From: Simmondsia chinensis
Lineage: Eukaryota > Streptophyta > Magnoliopsida > Caryophyllales > Simmondsiaceae
Direction of reading: 5' to 3'
Assembly: GCA_018398585.1 (NCBI GenBank)
Contig: JAGTTD010000015.1
Location: 2,361,001 to 2,425,000 of the forward strand
DNA: 64,000 bases
Each line of letters starts with the position of its first letter. The stretch's first letter is position 1. Made by a program: the position numbers and the translations under genes. The notes beneath the pieces are model-generated. The model was not told the DNA's origin. It did no database searches and saw only the letters and a list, made by a program, of their open reading frames with translations. Below are positions 54,531 through 64,000 of the stretch, piece after piece.

Positions 54531-55074
54531 TTTTCTTTGTGTGTTTGTTCGATTTGAAATGTCTTGAAAGTGTTATACAAGTATCCAAGTACTGTGTCCG
54601 ACAGAGGTAATAACTTCAGAGTAGAATGCAGAGCCAAAATAACTCTGTACCCTATTTTTCAATAGAAGAAATTCCCAAAGGATTATCATCATTAGTGACG
54701 GATTTGGCGAGATAATATTGAAGGCTAACACATGCATCTCTTCTTGACAATGGCTATCCATAATTATAATGCAGGTCATATCAGAATGACTCGTTATGGC
54801 TCGTATTATCGATCGATCGAGGTGGGTTTTTGTAGCAGCCGAGAATGAAGATCTCTAGTTTGATTTCCCTTGAAGTTAAGGTTCAATGTGTAGACTGTCA
54901 AAAGTTCTGTTTGTGATATCCAGAGAGATCTCCAGGTTTTTCAATCTTTCTATCATAGAACTTGTACGAGGTATGCAACTTTCCAATTTATTATAAGGAA
55001 CTTTTGAAAGAGAGTTGAACTATTCTGCCTGAATAGTTATGCAATTGAATTGCTTTTCGTGTCGCTTTGGTGGA
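54531..55074. other. Intergenic DNA, nothing recognised
   Basis: Short frames only, including 54573-54779 (minus, 68 codons), with no family resemblance. Confidence 0.4.
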
Positions 55075-55384
55075 GTTATTTACTCTATTGATCCCTGATA
55101 TTTGTGTATCTGTTCAATTTGGTTTTTTATTTTTTCTTTTGTTTAAAGTAGTCTTTAATGTTTATAAGTTTGTTCAAATTGATCCTTTTTTTTCTCTGTT
55201 CAAAATAGTCACTAAAGTTCTGTTTTATGACAAAATTAGTCTTTTATCTAGTGATCGAAATTAAGTAAAAATTAAGAAAGGGACTAATTTTGTAATAAAA
55301 TGAAACATAAGACTATTTTAAACAAAACAAAAGATGAATTACTGATATAAATTATAAATATTAGGTATCAATAGAGTAAATAAC
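55075..55384. mobile_element. Palindromic MITE with 25-30 bp TIRs
   Basis: GTTATTTACTCTATTGATCC at the left and GGTATCAATAGAGTAAATAAC at the right are inverted. The interior contains GACAAAATTAGTC and GACTAATTTTGTAATA as inner inverted blocks. Related copies: 14043-14368 and 21295-21427. Confidence 0.75.
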
Positions 55385-55747
55385 TTTATATTAGAATAAT
55401 ATAAGCTTTATGAAATGGTCCAATTCCAAATTTATGATATTATTTCATGGCATACTAGTATAATTGATCTATATCTCCATGTCGTACCAAGTTGACTTTT
55501 ATTTTGTTTACACTTTCCATTATTCTAATAATAAGGTTTGATTATTATGGGACTTATCCTTGTATTTTTTTACTGTATTAATTTAGTTTATGTACTTTTA
55601 GTTGTATCGGTTCAGTCTCATGATAAAAATAGAAGTAAAGTTAATGTTGTAATCTTTTATGGCTGGTCATGTCCGTTGTAAGTGACTGCTGACAACTAAA
55701 AATTTTGTCTCCAACAGAGTGTTATTTTCCTTTAGGAATAAATTAAT
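55385..55747. other. Intergenic DNA
   Basis: Around 55550-55640 there is weak similarity to the left half of the GGGTTATTTACG MITE (TGTATTAATTTAGTTTATGT). Otherwise nothing. Confidence 0.35.
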
Positions 55748-55763
55748 ATAATAGACCGTATAT

Positions 55764-56011
55764 ACCTAAGAGGGTACCAACATGTAGGCATCGGATCCTA
55801 TTAGAATTCTGAAGTTAAACGTGCTGGGGTGAGAGTAGTGCCAAGATGGGTGACCTCCTGAAAAGTTCTCGTGTTGCACCCCTCAGATTGGGGGCTCTCG
55901 GAAGCAGCACCCCAAAAGGAGAAGACTATGTACATCTACCCTCCCTCAAAACCCTGCTTACGCAGGAGCCTTTAGGGCACTGAAAATGTTGCTTTTTTTT
56001 TTTTTTTTTAA
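55764..56011 (+). mobile_element. 5S rRNA-headed SINE with T-run tail and TSD
   Basis: Starts ACCTAAGAGGGTACCAACAT, has a well-kept 5S body (GAAGTTAAACGTGCTGGGGT, CCAAGATGGGTGACCTCCTG) and ends CACTGAAAATGTTGC followed by 17 T. Flanks ATAATAGACCGTATAT (55748-55763) and ATAATAGACCAAATAT (56012-56027) differ at two positions. The T-run could act as a pol III terminator. Confidence 0.93.
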
Positions 56012-56027
56012 ATAATAGACCAAATAT

Positions 56028-57265
56028 GAGCTATAATATTATTTGAGGAGTAAGATTATTGCATCATCAGATGCATTAGTAATTTCGAACCTATGAAACC
56101 TAGATGATCTAAAGGAACTTTCGTTTTCAAGGTCGGAGCTTTCAATCACTTTGCAATGCGTCTCTTCAAAAGACGATTTTTATTTTATCAATTATTTGTT
56201 GATATTTTTTAATTATAACGTTTCTACTTGACCTAGTCTTTGTTTTGGTCGATTATTAATTAATTTCAAATCATACGGTATGAACTTTGCATTTTTTGTG
56301 TTCTTTTCGTGCACAACCGTGCTGCCTTATTTTATTTTTTTTCATTCCAAGAAAGCAACATCTAAGCGTTCGAGAAGAGAGCGATGAGGTTCAAACTTGG
56401 GCTAATTTTTGAATGAGAATAGGCCCGTTAGTGTTAGGAAAAAAAAATTTATCTTATTTTAGGCAGGTAGAAAACCATATCGATATGTTGTAAATCTAGA
56501 TTGAATAATACCAATTTGGTCTTGAGCTAAACTAGTTTGAGTGTGTTTGGTTCAACTTATTTTAACTTATCTTTTTTAAGCTTATCTGTTTCAATAAGAT
56601 CTGTTTATTTAAGATCCGTATCTTTTACAGTAAAGTGTTTGGTTGTACCGTGCAAAAAAATCTTTTTTATAAAATAAAGTGTTTTAGTACAAGTTTAAAA
56701 AAACTTATCTATTATAATCTCAAATAGGACTTAGTAATATAAATTAATCAATAATAGTAGGTAGAGGAGAATTATGATAATAATCGGTTATGATAATGGA
56801 AAATAGTAAATGCAGCGACCCTTGGGCGCAAAATGAATGGTGGTAAGTGGAATAGTGATCAAGTAAATGTAGGTCATAGTAGTACGGATTTAATTTTAGT
56901 ATAGTCTTTCTAAAGCATGGTTTTGAAATAAGCTGTGAGAAAAAATTCTGTTTTGCATCTTTTTCTGCTTAGTTATAAAATAGTTTTTTCATCTTTCTAT
57001 TTAAGATGTGGAAAAGATGTAAAAAGATCTTTTCTGTTAAGTAAGCACAAGCTTAGTATGAACCAACATTCTAACACTTTGTAGATGTGAGTATTCTTAA
57101 ACTTGGATTGAACCTGTCCAAATTTAATGCTAATCAGTGACCAATTTACTTCATACAAGTATTCGAAGTATCCAAATCTCGGGCTAAGTCTTGAATGACA
57201 ATTTTATAGCATGGCCAAATATGGAGAGCCAAAGAAAATGAAAAATGTTGTGGAAAAAGTAGCTC
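56028..57265. other. Intergenic DNA with possible MITE
   Basis: GTGTGTTTGGTTCAACTTAT at 56537 and ACTAAGCTTGTGCTTACTTA (complement) near 57035-57060 may be degenerate inverted ends. No gene is visible. Confidence 0.35.
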
Positions 57266-57275
57266 CCCTTCCACA

Positions 57276-57381
57276 TTTTTTTTTTTTTTTTTAATTATGA
57301 TAAAAACGAGGAAGGGGAATGCCATGGTGTGGAATTGAACCCTAATGGCTCTCTTGGCCCTCGGAGTTCCATCCACAGTTT
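57276..57381 (-). mobile_element. tRNA-derived SINE, truncated, short TSD
   Basis: On the minus strand the B-box-like GGTTCAATTCC (about 57345-57335) is followed by ACACCATGGCATTCC and an 18-base A-run. CCTTCCACA flanks it at 57267-57275 and 57382-57390. The A box is degenerate. Same family as 52987-53172. Confidence 0.65.
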
Positions 57382-57390
57382 CCTTCCACA

Positions 57391-57990
57391 GATATTAGAG
57401 CATTTTAAACTGTTAGTGTGGCCAATGTGGCCCTATTTAAGGTATCATTATATCTCTTACCATTATTAAAGATGCAGTTATTATCAGGGTAAAAGTTATT
57501 ATTATCAAAACAATAATAGCCTTAAATTTTCACAAAGTTGCTCTAATATTATCATTATGTCTTGAAAATAACATTAAAAATAATATTATATTAAGGAATT
57601 TTGCTTTGAGGTTATGAATGAGAATTTGAATCATCTTTTTTTTTTTTTTTTTAATATCATATATAAATTAAATTGTTAAGAAAATATATGTTTATCAAGT
57701 TATGGGTCTGGTTTGCTCAATGGAATTTCTTTTATATTCAAATAATTTTTTTTACGTGAGAAATTTTCTGTGAGAGAAAAATAATAATAATAAATAAATA
57801 AATGGAAGGGATTTCCTTTATGAGGTAGAAATTTATCCTATTTTATATTTTTACCCTCATATTAGCTTCTATAAATTTATATAATTAATTTAATCTCTAA
57901 AAGAAAATAATTCTTCCCCGTGTCAAACTTAACTCGAGGACCTGTTTGGTCAAGGTGTGGAAAATTGCTTTTCTTAGAAAATAATCCTAT
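57391..57990. other. Intergenic AT-rich DNA
   Basis: No gene. T-run near 57637 and an ATA/AAT repeat near 57780-57800. Confidence 0.4.
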
Positions 57991-58502
57991 TGATACAGCG
58001 CGAATAAAAAAATTTAGAAAAACCGAAGGTTTGACAGCTTTCTTTTAAATTTCTATTGCTAAAACAATTAGAAACAAAGGAAAAAAATTCTATTTTTAAT
58101 TCTCATAACCCGAGAATGAAAAAAAAATACATAAAAGTAATGAAAATCTAAGAAATTAAATGAATAAAATTCTAACTTGCCCTCTCTTTAAATAGAGGAG
58201 CTTTTCTAGCTAAACTCAAACTAATAAAATAAATCAAAATTAAATTAAATTCATATCTAAAGATCAACGGTTGATATTAGTTAGGTTTGTGCTCATCTAG
58301 CAAGATAAATAACAAACTTAACTAATTTAATTTAAGCTAAAATCTCATAATTAATGTAAAACTTTAATTCATTCCACCCTTTTTCTCTTCTCTCTCTCCT
58401 CTACTCGCGTCTCCCTTCCATCCCGCCAAGTAACCCATCTCGCCAAGAACCCAAGCCGCCAATAGCCCTATAACTCGCCAAGGCTAAAGTGCGGCTACAT
58501 CA
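57991..58502 (-). mobile_element. Solo LTR (TGATGTAGCC family), second copy
   Basis: On the minus strand it begins TGATGTAGCCGCACTTTAGC, contains GGGTTCTTGGCGAGATGGGT like 41488-41927, and ends CGCTGTATCA. 512 bp with no internal region next to it. The flanking 5-mers (CCTAT, CGTCT) agree only partly. Confidence 0.65.
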
Positions 58503-59136
58503 CGTCTACTTAAACTAATCCGAGAGGTATTTTTCTCAAAAATTTGGAGGTTTAGCTTCAGCTTCTACTTTAAACGATAAGTACTATTTTTTAACTTCAA
58601 CGTAAAAGCAAAAAGCACCTTATTCTATCTAACAACACTCGCTTTCCATGTCGAACACCCTTTACTCGTGAAAATATTTTTCCAAAAAAGAACACTTTTG
58701 TTCAGAAAAGAAGCACGACTACGAAAATGCCAAGTCGTTAAATAGGAAGTTTTTGAAGAAAACAATGGCAAAATATCTTAGACGTAAACAACTGTACCAT
58801 ACTTTTTTTTCATATGAAGTAACTTTCAAACCATTTATTTATATTTACATATAACTTTATTATATACATAAATTTACTTAGTATAGTAAAATATATGGTA
58901 CATTTATCTTTTAACAAATTGACCGAATTCTAACCCCCATAACAAAAGGTAAGAACCTGAACATAGGGGGAAAAAACTCCGGACTAAACTATATTATATA
59001 AAATTTTTTTTTTAACACTAACTATATTATATGATATAATATATTATATATATATATCATGAATAATGAGTATTGAAGATTTCAAAAGAAATAAATATTA
59101 AAAAGTAACAAAAAAGATATATATTTTCAGAGATCG
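58503..59136. other. Intergenic AT-rich DNA
   Basis: No gene or firm repeat. An AT palindrome-like stretch lies at 59030-59060. Confidence 0.4.
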
Positions 59137-59152
59137 GAGGGCATTGAATTGT

Positions 59153-59354
59153 TTTGCCTTACTCATGTTTTGATGCTCTCCTGCTACCAAGGCACATGCT
59201 CTATGCTGCGGACCGGCTTATAAGGTTGGGGTCCTCAGAAACAACTTCTTTTTAGGGTAGCCCCCTGAAAGGGGAAGACTGCGTACATCTACCACTAGAC
59301 CCTGGTTATGCAAAAATTCTTAAAGACACTGAGTTTGTTGTTGTCGTCGTCGTC
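59153..59354 (+). mobile_element. RTE-type LINE 3' end with perfect 16-bp TSD
   Basis: GAGGGCATTGAATTGT flanks it at 59137-59152 and 59355-59370. The insert contains a LINE 3' UTR (ATGCTCTATGCTGCGGACCG), the shared domain (AAGGTTGGGGTCCTCAGAAA) and a TTGTTGTTGTCGTCGTCG tail. There is no 5S head. Confidence 0.88.
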
Positions 59355-59640
59355 GAGGGCATTGAATTGTAACATAATATAATAATAAGATAAAATGATG
59401 ACAAAGGCAGCACCAAATTTCAAAGTGGCCATCATTTTTATTTTGACTTTTTATTTATAACTTCATCGGATTCCTTGTTAAGTAATAAATATTTGCCAAC
59501 TTTTTTTTTTATTTTTTTGACTTTTCATTTCTGCTTTATTTTTTAAATCAACCTTTTAAAAAAAAATCAGACAACCGCTCTTGTAGTAATAAATTTATGA
59601 ATTACTTACTATGGTCTCGTTTGATACGCGAGAAGTCTGG

Positions 59641-61197
59641 ATGGCAATGAGTCAGGTTTGGGTTGGGTTCGCTTTCATCCAGATCCAACTCAGAAAAAAT
59701 CCGACCCAACCCAAATTCAAAAATGACCTATTTATTCCATAAAATTTGAATCCATATCCAAACCCATTAGGTGAAACGGATATCCAACCCAAATTCATAA
59801 ATCATTTAAATCCGAGAAAGATAACGATATTGCATTATAATATTAATATGTATAATAATAATAATACAATAAAAATACAACAAAAGTCAAAGTTTGGAGA
59901 AATTGTTGCATATTTTCTCTCTTTTTTTTTATAGTAATATTAGTAGCAATAATAATGATGTAATATTAGACAATTATTCAAAAATTTCTTAACAAATATT
60001 CTTTATATATAAATTTATCACATCGTGAATTTTATAAAGACTATTACAGTATTAAAACAAGTTCCAAATGTTAGCACACTAAAAACAACTATTGGAATCT
60101 AAGTTCACATGTTACAACAACAACAACAGTCCTAGTGCCTCGCGGCTCCCGAAGAAAGCAGGGTCTGGGGGGGGGGTGATGTACGCAGCCTTACCCCTTC
60201 CGGCTGGAAAGAAGACTGTTTCCGGGGACCCCCAATTTGAAGTAGTTGAGTGCCTGCAGATAAACCATCAATCAATTACCAATGCATTTTGAGGAAAAAG
60301 GAGAAGAAAGGAAGAAGAAGAAGAAGGAGGAGGAGAAGGACAATAAGAAGAAGCATGATCAGAGACTAAACTAGCCTATAAGTGCTACACTTGAGGTTAT
60401 GCCTGCCTAAGGATCTTAAACTACCGGCCACTCCCCGCACTACTCTACTCTGCCACCTCCGCAACCCTTATGCTAGCCCTCCAACGTGCCCTATCTAAGG
60501 CCATCTCCTCTCTTAGGTTTTAGTGGGTTAGGTCTTGACGAATCGTCTCCAGCCAACTCTTCTTTGGCCTGCCCCTCCCTCTTCTGCTTATCGCCGTGTG
60601 AAGCTGTTCACACCTCCTGACTGGGGCTGTAGTTGGTCTTTTGCTAACATGTCCAAACCATCTTAGGCGGTGCTCCCTCAATTTATCCTCGATCGAGGCT
60701 ACACCCAGCTTACCTCGTATCACATCATTCCTAATCCTATCCTTCCTTGTGTGGCCACACATCGAGCGCAGCATCCTCATTTCTGCCACCTTCATCCTCT
60801 GTGTTTGATTTTGTTTCATTGGTCGACACTCTGCCCCATATAGCATAGCCGGTCTTACTACCGTCCTATAGTATTTTTCCTTTAATTTTAGTGGGAACTT
60901 TCTATCACACAGCACCCCAGATGCCATCCTCCACTTCTGCCAGCCTACTTTATAGGTTCACATGTTAAATACTCAAAATTTAGTAACTTTAAAATTTTAT
61001 ACTAAACTAAATATAATTCCGGGTCGAATTTGGGTCGGGTTTGGATTAGATTTGTTGTCATCCTAATCCGACCCCACCAAAAATCCATTTATCAACTTCT
61101 CAATCCAAATCCATTTAAAACTCATTTTTTACATCCAAATCCATCATAAATAGATTGGGTTGGATGGATATCCAATGGGTTCGGGTCCAATTGCCAT
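59641..61197. mobile_element. hAT-like element (GGGTTGGGT family) carrying a nested LINE
   Basis: The left part (ATGGCAATGAGTCAGG, TTTGGGTTGGGTTCG, ATCCAACCCAAATTC) and right part (GGGTCGAATTTGGGTCGGGT, GGTTCGGGTCCAATTGCCAT) share inverted ATGGCAAT ends and iterated ATCC/GGAT motifs. An RTE LINE splits it at 60115-60955. The 8-bp flanks do not match. Confidence 0.55.
60115..60955 (-). mobile_element. RTE-type LINE, 841-bp 3' portion with perfect 12-bp TSD
   Basis: GTTCACATGTTA flanks it at 60103-60114 and 60956-60967. The minus strand encodes 135 codons (60927-60520) of the RTE reverse-transcriptase C-terminus: YRTVVRPAMLYGAECRP, LRSMCGHTRKDRIRNDVIR, HRLRWFGHVSKRP, RRGRGRPKKSWLETIRQD. A stop then precedes the usual ending MALDRARWRASIRVAEVAE in another register, so it is broken there. 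A CTT-rich 3' UTR, the domain shared with the 5S-headed SINEs (TTGGGGGTCCCCGGAAACAG, AAGGCTGCGTACATC) and a (TTG)n tail follow. It is 5'-truncated. Confidence 0.93.
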
Positions 61198-61251
61198 TAT
61201 AGCGGGAAGTAGATCTAGGAAATTGTAATTTATGAGAAGTGTCGATTTTGG

Positions 61252-61932
61252 CTCTTGTTTGGTATGCGAGAAGTGAAAATTGCTTAGCAATTTTCAATTA
61301 CTGCAAAACACAAGAAGTAATTTATTATCTAACCCCTCAATTTATTTATATGAAAATAATATCCTTCGTAGTTTTTAAATATAATAACTTTATCTTTCTA
61401 ATTGTGAGTCATTCTATCAATTTTTACTCATCCTTAGTGAAAATTGGCAGATTGGCCATGGGTATAATAGTCATTTTAATTGTATTTTATAAACCTAAGA
61501 GGATACCAACACTCAAGCACCGAATTCCATTAGAACTTCGAAATTGAGCGTGCTTGGGTGAGAGTAGTACCAAGATGGTTGACCTCCTGTGAAATCCTCG
61601 TGTTGTACCCCTCAGGTGGAGGGTTTTCGGAAACAGCCTTCCTTGAATGGGGAAGGCTGTGTGCATCCACCCCCCCCCCCCCCCCCCCCCCAATCCCGCT
61701 TAGGCGGGAGCCCTTAGGATACTGAAAATGTTGCTTTTTTAATTGTATTTTATGGAAAATTATTGTGTTAACCAAAAAAAACATAGGAAGTAAAGTCCAA
61801 GGAAGTTCTATTTCTCATATAGACAATCAAATATTTTTATACTACTTTCAAAAAGTTGACAAGGGAAATAAATTTCCGAAAAGTACAATTTTCTGTAGAA
61901 ATTCACTTACTTTAGCAACCAAATAAGGCCTG
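61252..61932. mobile_element. MITE (35200/41310 family) carrying a 5S-headed SINE
   Basis: The left arm (GGCTCTTGTTTGGTATGCGA, GAAAATTGCTTAGCAATTTT) and right arm (TTTCCGAAAAGTACAATTTT, TTAGCAACCAAATAAGGCC) are the family's inverted ends. A partial copy of the left end is also at 59612-59636. Confidence 0.65.
61491..61736 (+). mobile_element. 5S rRNA-headed SINE with perfect 17-bp TSD
   Basis: TTTTAATTGTATTTTAT flanks it at 61474-61490 and 61737-61753. Head AAACCTAAGAGGATACCAAC, 5S body (GAGCGTGCTTGGGTGAGAGT), shared domain with the C-run expanded to about 22, tail CTGAAAATGTTGCTT. It is a clear example of the unit that is mobilised. Confidence 0.95.
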
Positions 61933-62365
61933 TAAATGGTTGTCATGAATATTCCCTTATTCTCACATTGTTGTGAAGATTGAATGGACTGTGATACATG
62001 TCAAAGGATGTTACATCTGAAAATCAATTAATAATGGGTGGAGTAACTCTTTTAGATATTTTTGATACATGTCAAAGGATGTTACATCCGGAAATTGCTC
62101 AAGAATCATTACTCGGTGTAAAAAAACACTCAAAACAGAGCATTTTACAACTTTTTCTAAATTAGTTGGCTAATTAAAATTTCTGTCACCTTTTGACTAC
62201 ATCTCGAGTTTAAAAGTTCACCAGTTTCTCTTCCTCGAAGTTACGGTCTCTTTTAAAAGAATTTATAAATTTCTATAGTAATTTGAAAAATATATAAAAA
62301 AGTGGTAGTTAAAATGTAAGATGCCAAACTTATTCCATAATATTTATGAAGATGACATTATTATA
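61933..62365. other. Intergenic DNA
   Basis: The 18-mer ATACATGTCAAAGGATGT occurs twice (about 61995 and 62065), a local direct repeat. No gene. Confidence 0.4.
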
Positions 62366-62370
62366 GTATT

Positions 62371-62606
62371 TGTTAGAGTACAAAATTATTCATAGACTTC
62401 CACCCATTAGAGGTCACGAGTTTGAATCCCAACAGTCATCACTTTCAATAATATTATAATTTAAACTCAAGGTATAACGTGGGTATATGCATTATCCACA
62501 CTTTAAGCCCAATGGATATTCGTCTGAGGTGACATGTTAAAATTTAAAACTATTTCTAAATTTTTATCAATCAGTTTAAACTTTTAAAATAGTTAATTTA
62601 TTGACA
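62371..62606 (+). mobile_element. Miniature LTR element (copy 6) with perfect 5-bp TSD
   Basis: GTATT flanks it at 62366-62370 and 62607-62611. The 3' LTR is 62535-62606 (72 bp, TGTTAAAATTT...TTTATTGACA). The 5' LTR begins TGTTAGAGTACAAAATTATT, but a deletion removes its end and the primer site (CACCCATT joins directly to AGAGGTCACGAG). Confidence 0.9.
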
Positions 62607-62611
62607 GTATT

Positions 62612-63240
62612 GTATAATAAGAGCAACATCCAACAAAGGGGGCCCATTTTGGTCTTCCTTGAGTGCTAGTCCACAAGGAACCTTTATAAATGTGACCCAA
62701 CTTTTTCAGTTACATAATTTAATGCCATTTTTAATTTTAAAATTTGATAAAATATTTTAAAAATTAATTAGAGTATTATATTTACTGTATATACAAGAAA
62801 AATAATATATTTATAAAACAAATTAAAACTGAAACTTTATTTTAAAAGGGACGAAAAATGCAATTTAAAATGCTGGTTTTTGTTTTAGGGTGTTTGTTGT
62901 TGTTTTTATAGAGAGAAAAACACAGAGTGCAAGAGAGAGGGAGTGAAGAAATTCTCTTGTGATACTCCGATTTCGACCTAGTAAAGTTCTCTACCTCCAC
63001 CTGTGGTTTTTTCTTCTTTTTGAAGGTTCTTTATGTAAATATTGGTGTTTCCGTTTCTCTTTCTTCCTTATCTTCCTTTTTTTTGGATTTTATTTGATTT
63101 TTAAATCGAATACAGATCTTTGGATATTTTCGTTAATGAGTATGCTATCTTTAATAATATTCTGAAATATTAAACCTCTTTAAAATTGACCAAATTTAAT
63201 AGGAGAATAATGGATCTAAGAAACACCTAAACCTAGGTTT
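62612..63240. other. Intergenic DNA
   Basis: No gene. A 68-codon frame (62959-63165) is phenylalanine-rich and unrecognised. Confidence 0.4.
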
Positions 63241-63242
63241 CA

Positions 63243-63313
63243 AAAATAATAATAATAATAATAGTAGTAATAATAATTAATAATAATAATAATAATGATA
63301 ATAATAATAATAA
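63243..63313. repeat. (AAT)n microsatellite, imperfect
   Basis: AAT/TAG/ATG-interrupted trinucleotide repeat of about 70 bp. Confidence 0.9.
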
Positions 63314-63479
63314 GGGGGTAGTTTAATATGATTTAAATGCACCATCATTATTTACATCCTCCTCCCCAACGGCCATATAAATTTGATGTTACTCTTTAAT
63401 TTATTACTATTATGATGGCTTTTTTTGATTTCTTTAAACTTCTCTCATGTCAAATTCAACCACACATTTACACAGGGAT

Positions 63480-64000
63480 GGAAGTTGGGCGGGTAAAATC
63501 CATTATCAGTAGATACCCGGTCCAAAATGGATATAAGTGATGCGGGTAGTGGATACGGGTTTAGTGTATCTGCCCCGTACCAGCCATGGGTGTAGGGCGA
63601 GTATAGATAAAGAGTTGTACTCGACCCGTGCCGCTTCATTTATACCTGCCTCGCCCGCTTTATAAGCAATATACTCGTTTCATTTTGTAACTAGTTAACT
63701 TTCAAATTAAAAGATATGTGCTTAAATTTCAATTACATAAATTATTTATCAATATTATAAAAAATATTATTAATTTTTTAAAAATAGTATTAAATAATTA
63801 TTATGGGTGGTATGGATAATCAATTTGTACCCACGTTATGGTGGGTAGGGCTGGTAACAAATTGGATACCCGCGGGTAATGGGGTGGGTACGGGTATGGG
63901 TTTGTACGTGCAAGGTGGGTATGGATATCCACTTCATACCTACTGTGGATAATGGGTTGGGTATGGGTATGGATTTGGGTGACGGGTTACGGGTATGGAG
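63480..64000. repeat. GGGTA-rich dispersed repeat, cut by window end
   Basis: Iterated GGGTATGG / ATACCC motifs at 63490-63660 and 63790-64000 around an AT-rich core resemble subterminal repeats of hAT-like elements such as 59641-61197. The right end is outside the window. Confidence 0.45.

Noticed and set aside
1081..61736. Functional 5S rRNA genes
   Set aside because: The 5S-like stretches are dispersed, diverged and each fused to a LINE-type 3' domain, often with target duplications. Real 5S genes are tandem arrays.

Overview
This is a stretch of a flowering-plant nuclear genome, most likely a eudicot. The genes are intron-rich with canonical GT-AG junctions, and their proteins match plant-specific or plant-type families. 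Intergenic DNA and introns are packed with plant transposable elements. No species can be named from the sequence alone.

Four protein-coding genes can be built exon by exon. (1) 15850-20635, minus: mitochondrial ribosomal protein bL21m (NFD1/HES type), 5 exons, 271 aa. (2) 22933-29613, minus: a DUF616 (TOD1/MUCI70-like) Golgi-type membrane protein, 9 exons, 563 aa. (3) 34993-39372, plus: a small bHLH162-like transcription factor, 4 exons, 175 aa. (4) 48716-50428, plus: translation initiation factor eIF3d, intronless, 570 aa. The bHLH162-eIF3d pair is also adjacent in Arabidopsis (as I recall, AT4G20970/AT4G20980). Here a 4.9-kb Copia element and other repeats separate them.

Region by region: 1-15.8 kb is a repeat graveyard (5S-headed SINEs, tiny LTR elements, MULE-, hAT- and Harbinger-type MITEs, LINE ends). 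15.8-30 kb holds the two minus-strand genes, whose introns carry further copies. 30-34.9 kb has three SINEs, an L1 RNase H relic and a near-perfect 210-bp palindrome just upstream of the bHLH gene. 39.4-48.5 kb holds MITEs, a solo LTR and the decayed Copia element (42421-47359). 50.4-64 kb is gene-poor and rich in nested elements.

The most notable system is a SINE family whose 5' half is a whole 5S rRNA and whose 3' half is the 3' end of an RTE-type LINE (an Angio-domain-like tail). At least 11 5S-headed copies lie in this window, and seven have target-site duplications of 15-23 bp that I could align. The matching LINE is present too. One copy (60115-60955) runs from the RTE C-terminal coding region through the shared 3' domain to a (TTG)n tail, flanked by a perfect 12-bp duplication. 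A second notable family is a miniature LTR element (TRIM/SMART type) with 72-bp LTRs, an initiator-tRNA-Met-type primer site and perfect 5-bp duplications.

All coordinates were read by eye. Percent identities, copy ages and expression were not computed.
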